Shown here piece after piece: positions 28,559 through 35,709 of a DNA stretch of 64,000 bases. The translations under genes and the position numbers were made by a program. This DNA comes from a virus. The stretch is taken from positions 62,001 through 126,000 of IMG/VR virus record IMGVR_UViG_3300037316_000027. One strand, given 5' to 3'. The stretch's first letter is position 1; every line of letters begins with the position of its first letter. The notes below the pieces were generated by a model. It ran no database searches. It was given only the letters and a program-made list of their open reading frames with translations, and had not been told where the DNA came from.

Positions 28559-28845
28559 AACTCCCGTGGCGATACCATGCGAGGATGATCGGCGAGATCG
28601 TGGTCGAGATCGACCAGCGCGGCTGCATGGCCGAGGACCATGTGATCAAGCGGGTAGGCGAGATCGTCGGTATCGATGATCAGCGCGTGTTCCTGAATAA
28701 CCCCGGCGCGCAAAGCATCATCGTCGCGCGTTGTCGCACGCTTTCTAGTCAAGAACTGATCGAACCCGAATTCTTTCTAGTGCCGATTGCAGACGGCGGT
28801 TTCCAGCCGTCCGAGAACGCGACCCTGTATTGGTGGAGGCACTGA
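28555..28845 (+). CDS. Unknown beta-rich protein, 96 residues
   Basis: It starts MKLPWRYHARMIGEIVVEID at an ATGA overlap. Alternating strands (VIKRVGEIVGIDDQRVFLNN) suggest a small barrel. Function is unknown. Confidence 0.7.
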   Translation: MKLPWRYHARMIGEIVVEIDQRGCMAEDHVIKRVGEIVGIDDQRVFLNNPGAQSIIVARCRTLSSQELIEPEFFLVPIADGGFQPSENATLYWWRH

Positions 28846-29237
28846 TGGGCGTTCAAGATGACTACAATGAAGCGTGGGAGGCTGGCGCGAAAGACGCGGC
28901 CGAACGTTGCGCGCTGCTGGCCGAAGGGCTGGCGGCTATCCACGAAGCGAGCGCGGCCCGCATACGTCGAGAGGGCACGTTCACCTATGGTTGGTTCGGT
29001 CGCAAGAAGCGTGTTGCTCCAGCGTGGGAGCGTGCGGCCAAGGATATGGAGGCAGCCGCTCACGGCCTGCGCACCATAGCGCGCGGCTGTCGTGCCGGCT
29101 GGGACCCGCGCAAGTGTGAGCCGGACCCGAACGAGAAGATCGAAGTAAACCCGGCCGCTGTTTGGAAACCGTGTTCGCGTTGCTCCATGCCAATGGATTG
29201 TGCTTCGTGGTGCTCATGCGAACGGGGCCTGTTGTGA
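28845..29237 (+). CDS. Helical protein with C-terminal zinc cluster, 130 residues
   Basis: It starts MGVQDDYNEAWEAGAKDAAE in a TGATG overlap. Long helices are followed by a Cys-rich tail (CSRCSMPMDCASWCSCERG) with five Cys that could bind zinc. Function is unknown. Confidence 0.75.
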   Translation: MGVQDDYNEAWEAGAKDAAERCALLAEGLAAIHEASAARIRREGTFTYGWFGRKKRVAPAWERAAKDMEAAAHGLRTIARGCRAGWDPRKCEPDPNEKIEVNPAAVWKPCSRCSMPMDCASWCSCERGLL

Positions 29238-29623
29238 AGTCCCTAGCACAGAAGCTTCTTGACGTGACGCCCGCGTTCGCCGACCGTCAAGTCGCGAACA
29301 TGATCGCCAGCCGGGCAATCGAGTTTGGTGCTCCCTACCGCTTCGCTATCAATCACGACATCCGGCCGCCCGGCATGAAGGCCTGCCCGTTGTCTCATTA
29401 CGATTGGGCGCTGAAAGACGCGGTCGGTATCGATACGCCGGTCACCCCGATCGCTTTTAGGTGGTTGACATCGGCATTGCTCCGGGGCTATACGATCTCC
29501 CGCGTAGACCACAATCACCGTGATCTGGTTCCCGGCTTTTCTTCTAGCATCGCCATCGTGCGACGCCGCGCCGAGAACCATCAGCGGCCGAAGGTAGACA
29601 ATGACGATGATATCCCGTTCTGA
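29234..29623 (+). CDS. Unknown protein with SSB-like acidic tip DDDIPF
   Basis: I chose the GTG at 29234 (GTGA overlap); an in-frame ATG at 29216 exists. The 129-residue product has an alpha/beta domain of about 115 residues without an obvious OB fold. It ends VDNDDDIPF. The last six residues equal the C-terminal tip of bacterial single-stranded-DNA-binding protein, which docks PriA, RecQ, Exo I, RecO and others. It may recruit host replication or repair factors to phage DNA. Confidence 0.8.
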   Translation: MKSLAQKLLDVTPAFADRQVANMIASRAIEFGAPYRFAINHDIRPPGMKACPLSHYDWALKDAVGIDTPVTPIAFRWLTSALLRGYTISRVDHNHRDLVPGFSSSIAIVRRRAENHQRPKVDNDDDIPF

Positions 29624-29666
29624 CCTCAATGAGTGCCCGTTTAATTCAAACTCTGGAGAGAATATC

Positions 29667-30260
29667 ATGGTAGCCGATGACGAGCCCATAGCTGACGAGG
29701 CCGCACCGACGTTCGATCACGTGATGATCGATATCGAGACTATGTCGCTGCATCCGCACAATGCGCTGATCCTGTCGATCGGCATGGTCGAGTTCGATCC
29801 ATCTCCGATCGAGGGGCTAGTGATCGGCGAGCGCAAACTATTCTTGCCTGATCTCGAAGCTCAGCTAGGTCTCGGTCGCGAAGTCAGTGCCAGCACACAG
29901 AAATGGTGGATGGATCAGTCACCTGAAGCACGTAAGCACTGGGCCGCTACAGGAAATACGCGTGAGCATCTGTCTAGCGTGCTGTATCGCATCCGGTCGT
30001 TTTGCGCCGACAAGAAATGCATCTGGGCCAACGGCACCCAATTCGATCTTTCCAATCTTGTTGGCCTCAATGCTCAGGTCAGCGGCGAGCCGCTGTGGCA
30101 TTATCAAGCGCCGAACGATATGCGGACGTTTGTCAGGCGAACGCCCGCGACGCGGCTGGTGCCGATCGGCGATGCACTGGCTATTCCCGGCGTGCCTCAC
30201 GACCCGATCTACGATAGCACTTCGCAAGCGTGGCAAGTATGGAGCCATTGGGCATGCTGA
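29667..30260 (+). CDS. 3'-5' exonuclease, DEDDh type
   Basis: GGAGAG stands 6 nt before the ATG at 29667, one of the clearest ribosome-binding sites here. The 197-residue product has Exo I DHVMIDIETMS, Exo II NGTQFDLSNL and Exo III VPHDPIYDSTSQA, so the DEDDh residues are intact. SASTQKWWMDQS is typical of the Rv2179c/T4 DexA-like group. It degrades RNA or DNA from 3' ends and may trim transcripts or host DNA. Confidence 0.85.
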   Translation: MVADDEPIADEAAPTFDHVMIDIETMSLHPHNALILSIGMVEFDPSPIEGLVIGERKLFLPDLEAQLGLGREVSASTQKWWMDQSPEARKHWAATGNTREHLSSVLYRIRSFCADKKCIWANGTQFDLSNLVGLNAQVSGEPLWHYQAPNDMRTFVRRTPATRLVPIGDALAIPGVPHDPIYDSTSQAWQVWSHWAC

Positions 30261-30451
30261 CAACACAAGAACAACAGCGACGCGCTAAGACCATCAAGCG
30301 CATGGTGACGTTTTGGTACTGGGTCATTGCGACCATTGTCGCTGCCGGCTTTGCCGCCGCCATCATGGGCGTGTACTCAGGCGAGTGGCGATGGTTGCTG
30401 ATCTCAGTGCCCGGTTATCTCCTTCTTCGCGCTGCGATGAAGCACCCATGA
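30254..30451 (+). CDS. Small membrane protein, two helices
   Basis: The 65-residue product (MLTTQEQQRRAKTIKRMVTF...) has a basic N-terminus. Two transmembrane segments follow (WYWVIATIVAAGFAAAIMGV and WLLISVPGYLLLRAAM). It overlaps both neighbours. Function is unknown. Confidence 0.7.
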   Translation: MLTTQEQQRRAKTIKRMVTFWYWVIATIVAAGFAAAIMGVYSGEWRWLLISVPGYLLLRAAMKHP

Positions 30452-30636
30452 CCCCGCGTCTGCGCAAGAAGCTGACAGCGACGGAACGTGCGCAGTTCTT
30501 CCGGCTGTCGGCTGCTTGCGCCGATCGCGATCAACTGAAGCGGTTGACAGCGCGGCTGAAGCTGAATAGGTTCGTGATCCTGCACAGCAAGGAAGCCTGT
30601 CAAGCGGCATGGGATGCGAGAAAGAAAAAGCGATGA
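30448..30636 (+). CDS. Small basic helical protein, 62 residues
   Basis: It starts MTPRLRKKLTATERAQFFRL at an ATGA overlap. It is a Lys/Arg-rich helical protein with a possible nucleic-acid-binding role. No family match. Confidence 0.65.
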   Translation: MTPRLRKKLTATERAQFFRLSAACADRDQLKRLTARLKLNRFVILHSKEACQAAWDARKKKR

Positions 30637-30872
30637 GTGTCTCCCCTAGAATGTTGGATTGGGCGCTTAATGGCGTGCCGGTCTACATCCGAAAGCGTCC
30701 GATCGACGGCGCGGTCTACGCTACGACGTTTGACTTCTCTAAGTTCATTCGTGAAGCGGCGCTCGAAACGATGCGCGTGCACGTGCCGAAAAACGCGCTG
30801 AGAAACTGGGATGCTGCACAGGACCCGCGCGTAAAGAAAAAGATAGCGGAGTGGGAGCGCGCCAGCGCATGA
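30633..30872 (+). CDS. Unknown protein, 79 residues
   Basis: It starts MSVSPRMLDWALNGVPVYIR; an alpha/beta N-terminal half is followed by a charged helix. ATGA overlap. Function is unknown. Confidence 0.7.
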   Translation: MSVSPRMLDWALNGVPVYIRKRPIDGAVYATTFDFSKFIREAALETMRVHVPKNALRNWDAAQDPRVKKKIAEWERASA

Positions 30873-31072
30873 CCGATAAATTCACGATGCAATACGTTGA
30901 AGAGGAACGCGACCGTTGCGCGAAGCTCGTCGAGATGCTAATAGGCGAGCCGGACTTCCTGATGCATTGCATCGCGTACTGGATCAGGCCTGACGAAGTC
31001 GAGACGCGACGTGCTCGCTTCGAAGAGATGGACAACGTCATCGCCGTAGACAACTTTGAGGATTTGATGTGA
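30869..31072 (+). CDS. Unknown protein ending FEDLM, 67 residues
   Basis: It starts MTDKFTMQYVEEERDRCAKL. It ends VDNFEDLM, one of five unrelated proteins here with a C-terminal EDLM/DDLM. The codons GAG-GAT-TTG-ATG also supply GAGGA upstream of the GTG start of the next gene, so RNA function may help keep the motif. Confidence 0.7.
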   Translation: MTDKFTMQYVEEERDRCAKLVEMLIGEPDFLMHCIAYWIRPDEVETRRARFEEMDNVIAVDNFEDLM

Positions 31073-31254
31073 GTAACCGAGCGCTCGATAGCGCCGAAGT
31101 CAAGGGCGCGAAAGCGGCTGAAGAGGGCAAGCCCTTGACGGCCAACCCTTACGGTGATACTCGCACCTATAGAGGCTCTGTGACGTTCGCGCGCGCCTTC
31201 TGGCGCGCATGGCGTCGCGGGCATACCGAGTACGTCTTGAAAAGGAAAGTGTGA
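31069..31254 (+). CDS. Unknown protein, 61 residues
   Basis: A GTG start (GTGAG overlap) gives MSNRALDSAEVKGAKAAEEG. The end, SVTFARAFWRAWRRGHTEYV, is the common phage 'F..aW..Gy' helix. The ribosome-binding site GAGGA lies in the last codons of the previous gene. Confidence 0.7.
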   Translation: MSNRALDSAEVKGAKAAEEGKPLTANPYGDTRTYRGSVTFARAFWRAWRRGHTEYVLKRKV

Positions 31255-31547
31255 TGCGTGGACGCGGCGGAGTGATAGCACCTAGCAGCGTGCGCCGACA
31301 GGCGGCGTGGGATGAGCCCATCTCGGACAAGATGAACAAGCACGTCCGGTTCCAGTGGGTGAAGCGGGGCGGCGTCGGCCGACAGTCCGGTTCCGGTCCG
31401 AGCGGCTGTAAGGCGACGCCCAGAGCCCTCCTGAGCCGTGCGCTACGCGAACGTGCTGGAGTGGCTGAGTTCGTAACCAAGCGACAGGCGGCTGTTGTAG
31501 TCCGCAAGGCAAGCCCTCCCAAGGTGATCTATGGCCCCTCGGTTTAA
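31254..31547 (+). CDS. Basic protein, 97 residues
   Basis: It starts MRGRGGVIAPSSVRRQAAWD. It is rich in Arg, Lys, Gly and Ser, and probably binds nucleic acid or is disordered. It overlaps the next gene by 17 nt. Function is unknown. Confidence 0.6.
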   Translation: MRGRGGVIAPSSVRRQAAWDEPISDKMNKHVRFQWVKRGGVGRQSGSGPSGCKATPRALLSRALRERAGVAEFVTKRQAAVVVRKASPPKVIYGPSV

Positions 31548-32019
31548 CCTGAAAGTCCAAGTCAAGCGACTGGGCGACAGCCTCTTGCCGCCGGCCGAGC
31601 CAGCGCGCAAGGCACCGCACGGCATGGTGCTTTCGCCCAACGGGCTGAATGCGTCACCAATCCGCCGTAAGCGCAGGACACGGTCAACGTTCTGTTCTGA
31701 CTTCGCGTGCGAGAGTGAAGAATTCAACGGCCCGAAATGCAAACGTCAATGTCGGAGCTGCAAGCCCAAGAAGCAGGCAACGCATCCGAGTGTCCAATGG
31801 GAGGACTACCGCGTAGACATCGGCTCCGATGGAAAGTACGGCATCTATACGCGAAATTATAACTGCCGACTGGCCACATTCAACGTGGGCACGCTGGCGC
31901 TACAGACCCGACTTAGACTTCTGTTCGACAAGGCCCATCAACGGCGTCACGATATCGGTGGGATGACTAATGATATCGAGGGCGCACTCTTGCGTGCCGG
32001 GGAAACGCGGCGCAAATGA
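31531..32019 (+). CDS. Cysteine-containing protein, 162 residues
   Basis: It starts MAPRFNLKVQVKRLGDSLLP. A basic N-terminal half leads to FCSDFACESEEFNGPKCKRQCRSC (positions about 53-76), a likely zinc-binding cluster. A strand-rich segment and a C-terminal helix follow. Possibly DNA-binding; no family recognised. Confidence 0.65.
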   Translation: MAPRFNLKVQVKRLGDSLLPPAEPARKAPHGMVLSPNGLNASPIRRKRRTRSTFCSDFACESEEFNGPKCKRQCRSCKPKKQATHPSVQWEDYRVDIGSDGKYGIYTRNYNCRLATFNVGTLALQTRLRLLFDKAHQRRHDIGGMTNDIEGALLRAGETRRK

Positions 32020-32261
32020 GGATCAACAGTGTGCATCGGGCGATCCTTGACAATCAGCGGGCCATCATGCTCGCCCTGTTGCAGAACGCGACGGCCGTCT
32101 CGACCCGCTCGCTACGGGACAGGCTAGAAATTACGTCGGCTCTGACAGCCGTGCCCAAGGTGAAGCCGAAACGCAGAGCGCCGCGCGTGATCGACGTAAT
32201 CGGAGGCGGGGCGTTCATGAGCGACGTGGGCGATCAGGGCTATCCCAAGGTGAAGCGATGA
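32016..32261 (+). CDS. Unknown protein, 81 residues
   Basis: It starts MRINSVHRAILDNQRAIMLA, a helical N-terminal half with a possible winged-helix start (TAVSTRSLRDRLEIT), then a basic linker. ATGA overlaps on both sides. A DNA-binding role is possible but weakly supported. Confidence 0.65.
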   Translation: MRINSVHRAILDNQRAIMLALLQNATAVSTRSLRDRLEITSALTAVPKVKPKRRAPRVIDVIGGGAFMSDVGDQGYPKVKR

Positions 32262-32455
32262 TCCATCGTCTCGTCATGCATGAGGACTTCTCGACGCACA
32301 CTCGCTGCGGCATTCGGCTCAGCGACAATGATACGCGGCTGACGTATGCTGGCGTAGAGATCGACACGACGCACTTCGACGCCCGGATCACGTGCCCCGA
32401 TTGTCGCGACCATTTCGTGCGCGTTACGAAGCCCAAACTCAGCATGGTGCGGTGA
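32258..32455 (+). CDS. Small zinc-finger-like protein, 65 residues
   Basis: It starts MIHRLVMHEDFSTHTRCGIR. It carries His, Cys and a later CPDCRDHF, the order seen in small phage zinc proteins of the 'H......CG......t......vtCp.C' type. Function is unknown. Confidence 0.75.
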   Translation: MIHRLVMHEDFSTHTRCGIRLSDNDTRLTYAGVEIDTTHFDARITCPDCRDHFVRVTKPKLSMVR

Positions 32456-32712
32456 TGTTTGGCCAGCTTACCATCGAGGAAGAGACGCGGCTCGGCACAC
32501 AGATGGCCGCTGTTTACAAGATCATGCGCGACGGTCAGTGGCACACCCCGCCGGAGATCATGGCGCGCGTTGTTGGCGGGACCGCTGCGATCACGGCACG
32601 CATCCGTGATCTTCGAAAGGAAAAGTTTGGCGGGTTCACGATCGAGCGTGACTACATCGAACGCGGGCTGTATCGCTATCGCATGATCGATCCCGTAGAG
32701 GATTTGATGTGA
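32455..32712 (+). CDS. Winged-helix-like protein ending VEDLM, 85 residues
   Basis: It starts MFGQLTIEEETRLGTQMAAV. Residues 22-75 (IMRDGQWHTPPEIMARVVGG, AITARIRDLRKEKFGG, YRYRMI) follow the 'l..g.w.t..ei......aSvtaRIRdLRk..fGg..ve' pattern of small phage winged-helix DNA-binding proteins. The end, DPVEDLM, repeats the shared C-terminal motif, and its codons again place GAGGA ahead of the next start. A regulator is likely. Confidence 0.8.
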   Translation: MFGQLTIEEETRLGTQMAAVYKIMRDGQWHTPPEIMARVVGGTAAITARIRDLRKEKFGGFTIERDYIERGLYRYRMIDPVEDLM

Positions 32713-32852
32713 TGATGAAAGTAAGCAAGAAGCAGCGCAAGGCACTGCGGTCTGTGTGGCGTCTCGGCAAGCCGCGCAAGCAGATGGAGCACTCACGCCG
32801 GATCAACAACGCGATGGAGCGAGCCCAATGGCGACGGAACAGAACTTCCTGA
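32712..32852 (+). CDS. Small basic protein, 46 residues
   Basis: The frame starts MMKVSKKQRKALRSVWRLGK in a TGATG overlap. It is highly basic and helical and runs 25 nt into the next gene. It could bind DNA or RNA. Function is unknown. Confidence 0.55.
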   Translation: MMKVSKKQRKALRSVWRLGKPRKQMEHSRRINNAMERAQWRRNRTS

Positions 32853-33058
32853 TCACAGTGCAGCGCATGTGCACGTCCGACGAATGCGATCTAGTCAGCA
32901 GTTGGTCGGCCGTCGTCGCCGAGAAAGATATCGGAAATTTCGGTGCGCTCGAAGACGTGATCAAGTTGACCGGCATATCGCTTGAAGGTGCGCCGGTCAC
33001 GAACATCCGACCGATGACGGAAGCCGAGATCAAGGCGTGGAGAGATGCGGATGCTTAA
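32828..33058 (+). CDS. Unknown protein, 76 residues
   Basis: It starts MATEQNFLITVQRMCTSDEC with a GGAG ribosome-binding site in the previous frame. Strand-rich, ending RPMTEAEIKAWRDADA. Function is unknown. Confidence 0.7.
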   Translation: MATEQNFLITVQRMCTSDECDLVSSWSAVVAEKDIGNFGALEDVIKLTGISLEGAPVTNIRPMTEAEIKAWRDADA

Positions 33059-33317
33059 GCGCATCGCGTGCATAGGTCGCGAGGCGCGCTACACGCGCGC
33101 CATCATCGATCTTGACTTTCCCACAGAGAAGGCCCAACGTGCGATCATCATCATTGAGCGCGATAAAGACGTGGGACTTCTGGGCGGTTATCAGCCGGAC
33201 GAGCTTTGCTATATTCCGATGGCCCCAACGAAATACCAGCTCGACTTTCTCGCGTCTCGACACTTCAGCAGCATCACGATCGAAGCGGCCCGAGAATGGC
33301 TCAAGCAGCATGCCTGA
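33045..33317 (+). CDS. Unknown alpha/beta protein, 90 residues
   Basis: It starts MRMLKRIACIGREARYTRAI, strand-rich with a C-terminal helix (SITIEAAREWLKQHA). It overlaps the HNH gene by 8 nt at a 15-bp tandem duplication (33306-33335). Function is unknown. Confidence 0.7.
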   Translation: MRMLKRIACIGREARYTRAIIDLDFPTEKAQRAIIIIERDKDVGLLGGYQPDELCYIPMAPTKYQLDFLASRHFSSITIEAAREWLKQHA

Positions 33318-33693
33318 GTACAGCATGCCTGAGTATCGCATCTGGCTAGATGTTGACGCCGGTATCTACGCTACAGTCTCGCTCGAAGATCATGCGTGGG
33401 CTCTCCAATGGAAATGGCAGATCACGTGGGATCGGCACAAGCGCAAGGCCTATGCGACGCGTTCGACGCGCACGAAAGAGAGCGGCGGCCGGCGGCACAA
33501 GCTCTACCTTCACAAGGAAATCTTGAAACGCTCCGGCAAGCCCCCGCCGTGCGATCGGCACACGATGGGCGATCACGGTGACGGCAACAGCCTGCACTGC
33601 GAGCGGGATAATCTTGACTGGGCCACTCCAGCGCAGAACCGCAAAACGGCCCGGCCGCCCGCGCCGAAGCCCGTTAGTGATATTCCGTTTTAG
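33310..33693 (+). CDS. HNH homing endonuclease, ends VSDIPF
   Basis: The 127-residue product has an N-terminal strand domain (VSLEDHAWALQWKWQITW, usual in HNH_3 enzymes). The HNH core follows: CDRHTMGDHGDGNSLHCERDN, with Asn and His in place, and DWATPAQNRKTA as the closing NR helix. The tandem duplication at its start gives two in-frame ATGs (33310 and 33325). The tail SDIPF resembles an SSB tip. Free-standing HNH genes like this are mobile. Confidence 0.85.
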   Translation: MPEYSMPEYRIWLDVDAGIYATVSLEDHAWALQWKWQITWDRHKRKAYATRSTRTKESGGRRHKLYLHKEILKRSGKPPPCDRHTMGDHGDGNSLHCERDNLDWATPAQNRKTARPPAPKPVSDIPF

Positions 33694-33754
33694 TGCTTGA
33701 CTTCGCAAAGCCGTCGCCCCACGTTGCGCCGATCGAAACCAATTGGAGATGGCT

Positions 33755-34075
33755 ATGAGAGGGATTTTGGCTGGGCTCGCAGCGCTGGTTTGCGTGTGCG
33801 CGCTCATCTTCGGGTTGAACCTGTTCGGGTTCGCCCAGTTTCAGTTCTTCGCGCCGAAGATGGAAAGTGTCCGTCGCGACGTGATGATCCAGTCTCGCGC
33901 TTACGGCGAGGCGAATACTCGCGAGCTTTACCGGCTGAGGCTGCAATACGCGCAGGCTCAGTCCGATGAAGAGCGGGCAACCATCAAGGCATTTGCACTT
34001 CATGAGGGAGACGCGATGGATAAGACGCGCCTGCCGCAGGATTTGCAGGCGTTCTTGATCTTCCTCGGAGGCTAA
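33755..34075 (+). CDS. Membrane-anchored protein, 106 residues
   Basis: GGAG lies 6 nt before the ATG at 33755. One N-terminal transmembrane helix (ILAGLAALVCVCALIFG) is followed by a charged coiled-coil-like region (LRLQYAQAQSDEERATIKAF) and KTRLPQDLQAFL. The form 'ffaPk.e.vRr..f..s.ay..G...dl..l..eY..A...qr.al......h......LP.dL..Fl' is a known phage protein type without assigned function. It lies just upstream of a lipoprotein gene. Confidence 0.8.
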   Translation: MRGILAGLAALVCVCALIFGLNLFGFAQFQFFAPKMESVRRDVMIQSRAYGEANTRELYRLRLQYAQAQSDEERATIKAFALHEGDAMDKTRLPQDLQAFLIFLGG

Positions 34076-34076
34076 C

Positions 34077-34633
34077 TTGAAGAAACTCTTTCTTGCTTTT
34101 GCTGCGCTGTCGGCTTGCGTGATGCTAGCCGGTTGCGATGAAGACACTTCGGCCGGGGCACGTGATACTCGCGCGCGACCATGGTGGCGACCGAACAAGG
34201 TGCTGTCGCGGTTGGCTTTCCGGCGATCATCAACTGGGCCGAGAAGCGGCTTCTCAAGATGATCTATGAGCTACGGGACAATCCCAAGCTGGTGACGTAC
34301 ACATACGTCACGGATTTGGCCGGCAAGCTGCATTCGGTCTGCATCGGGACCAACTCAGTGGGCTATCCACTGCCCTACGCGACCCAGTACACGGCCCCGA
34401 AGTCGCCGGTCATACGGCGTGCCCAATACCCGACGAGCTATCAGGGCAGCTCCCAAGGCGAATGGCGCACCTATGAAGCGGACCAGCCCGAACCGAACGG
34501 GCTGTATATGCCGTCGTCGGCGGAAGGCACGTGGGTTGCGTGTTTGAACCCGGAGACCAAACAGGTAGCGCCGGTCTATGTCGAAGATCGTGTGCGGACT
34601 TACCCTTACAAGATCGCGACCGCTGTCGATTGA
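34077..34633 (+). pseudogene. Lipoprotein gene split by a CG-repeat frameshift
   Basis: A TTG start with GGAGG 6 nt upstream encodes a lipoprotein signal (MKKLFLAFAALSACVMLAGC, lipobox LAGC). That frame runs off at 34262. A second frame from about 34165 to 34633 continues a typical phage protein (FPAIINWAEKRLLKMIYELR, VTYTYVTDLAGKLH, GYPLPYATQYTAP, PSSAEGTWVACLNP), whose relatives start with a lipobox. Removing one CG from CGCGCGCG (34170-34177) restores one frame of about 184 residues. It could be a mutation, a phase-variable site, a programmed slip or a sequence error. Confidence 0.75.
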
Positions 34634-34654
34634 TTGTCGATCGCGCGAAAATCG

Positions 34655-34682
34655 AAAAGCCCGGCATTGCTGCCGGGCTTTT
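34655..34682. terminator. Two-way rho-independent terminator
   Basis: AAAAGCCCGGCA, loop TTGC, TGCCGGGCTTTT: a perfect 12-bp hairpin with A-tract and T-tract, so it should work from both sides. It ends the 24.0-34.6 kb block and could also end leftward transcription from 34.9 kb. Confidence 0.85.
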
Positions 34683-34722
34683 CTTTGACCGTTCTGTTGC
34701 TAGGTGGTCGGCCCCAACCGCG

Positions 34723-34941
34723 TTACGCCGCGAGGCGCATTTCGGTCATGGGAACGTTGTCGTTCACATTTAGAGTTTGACCCGAGCCCACGCCGCTTCG
34801 CGGCATAGGGGACGGCGGTATCATGCCGAGTTCACTTCGAGACTTCTTCGCGTCCATCGATCCTGTTTCGCCCCCATCAAAGTCGGCGCGTGCATCCCCG
34901 CAGGGTGTGTGCTCGCTCTTAGCGAATGGCATCCATGCCAC
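34723..34941 (-). CDS. Possible leftward gene, up to 72 residues
   Basis: This minus-strand frame ends NDNVPMTEMRLAA just before the two-way terminator. An internal ATG (MDAKKSRSELGM) has AGGA 5 nt upstream, giving about 43 residues. Composition is plausible but nothing else supports it. The rest of 34683-35215 shows no gene I can defend. Confidence 0.35.
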   Translation of the reverse strand: MAWMPFAKSEHTPCGDARADFDGGETGSMDAKKSRSELGMIPPSPMPRSGVGSGQTLNVNDNVPMTEMRLAA

Positions 34942-35215
34942 TTCGCGCCGACCATGGTGGAGGCGCGGGGCATTGCATCCCCGGTCTGACCGCAGTCCGT
35001 CTCAACATTCAGAACCATCGTCCGCCGCTGGTCAACCACTCGCTACCCATCCCCCGTTGCGTTCCTTGAAACGTGGGGGCCAAAGCCTTGTCCGTTGTGC
35101 GGCGAACGTCGTTAACCTACCTCCGCATTCCGTGCCTGTCAAGAGGAACGTTTCGGCGCGCTCTGAATTGATATGCCCAGAGGGGCAACCCGAAAATAAG
35201 GAAAGAGAGACTGAC

Positions 35216-35515
35216 ATGAAAAAGGTTTTGATCATCGCCGCTGCGATCACCGCGCTCGCATGCGCGCCTGCCCTAGCGCGTGGCAATGGAGGCGGACACG
35301 GCGGCGGTGGCGGCTTCCATGGCGGCGCTGGTGCTGGCGTTCACGTCGGCGGCTTCCATGGGGGCGGCCACATTGGCGGTCGTGGCGTAGGCATCGGGCT
35401 CGGTCTCGGTGCAGCCGGCATCGGTCTGGGCCTCGGCTGCCCGGCGCACGTCGTAGGCTACGACGCTTACGGCAACCCGGTCTATCGCCGCACGTGCGGC
35501 GACTACGACTACTGA
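35216..35515 (+). CDS. Exported Gly/His-rich protein, 99 residues
   Basis: AAGGAAAGAGAG precedes the ATG at 35216. A signal peptide (MKKVLIIAAAITALACAPAL) ends at ALA. The mature part is made of GGGHGG and GGFHGG repeats with about ten His, then a Gly/Leu stretch and a C-terminal strand with two Cys. Such proteins resemble small secreted proteins of rhizobia-related bacteria and could bind metals. In a phage genome it looks like an acquired host-type gene. Confidence 0.85.
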   Translation: MKKVLIIAAAITALACAPALARGNGGGHGGGGGFHGGAGAGVHVGGFHGGGHIGGRGVGIGLGLGAAGIGLGLGCPAHVVGYDAYGNPVYRRTCGDYDY

Positions 35516-35653
35516 GTAATACCCGGCGCGCTCCCGCGCGTCGGTCACCCCACAGAAGAAGGATACTAATCGGAGCCGGTCGAAAAATGACCGAGTGACC
35601 AAACAACGCTGGGGTCTCCGCCTCGGCGCGTTTCTTTTATTGCCCTCGGGCGC

Positions 35654-35682
35654 TTGACTGATGTTGTGGTTAATGCTACGAA
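35654..35682 (+). promoter_or_regulatory. Promoter for the modification cassette
   Basis: TTGACT at 35654-35659, a 17-nt spacer with GTTAAT, and TACGAA at 35677-35682, about 25 nt before the ATG at 35710. No TTAA-N7-TTAA box is present at the usual distance. Confidence 0.55.
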
Positions 35683-35709
35683 CCACTCTGCGAGGGTATT
35701 GTAAGTAGC

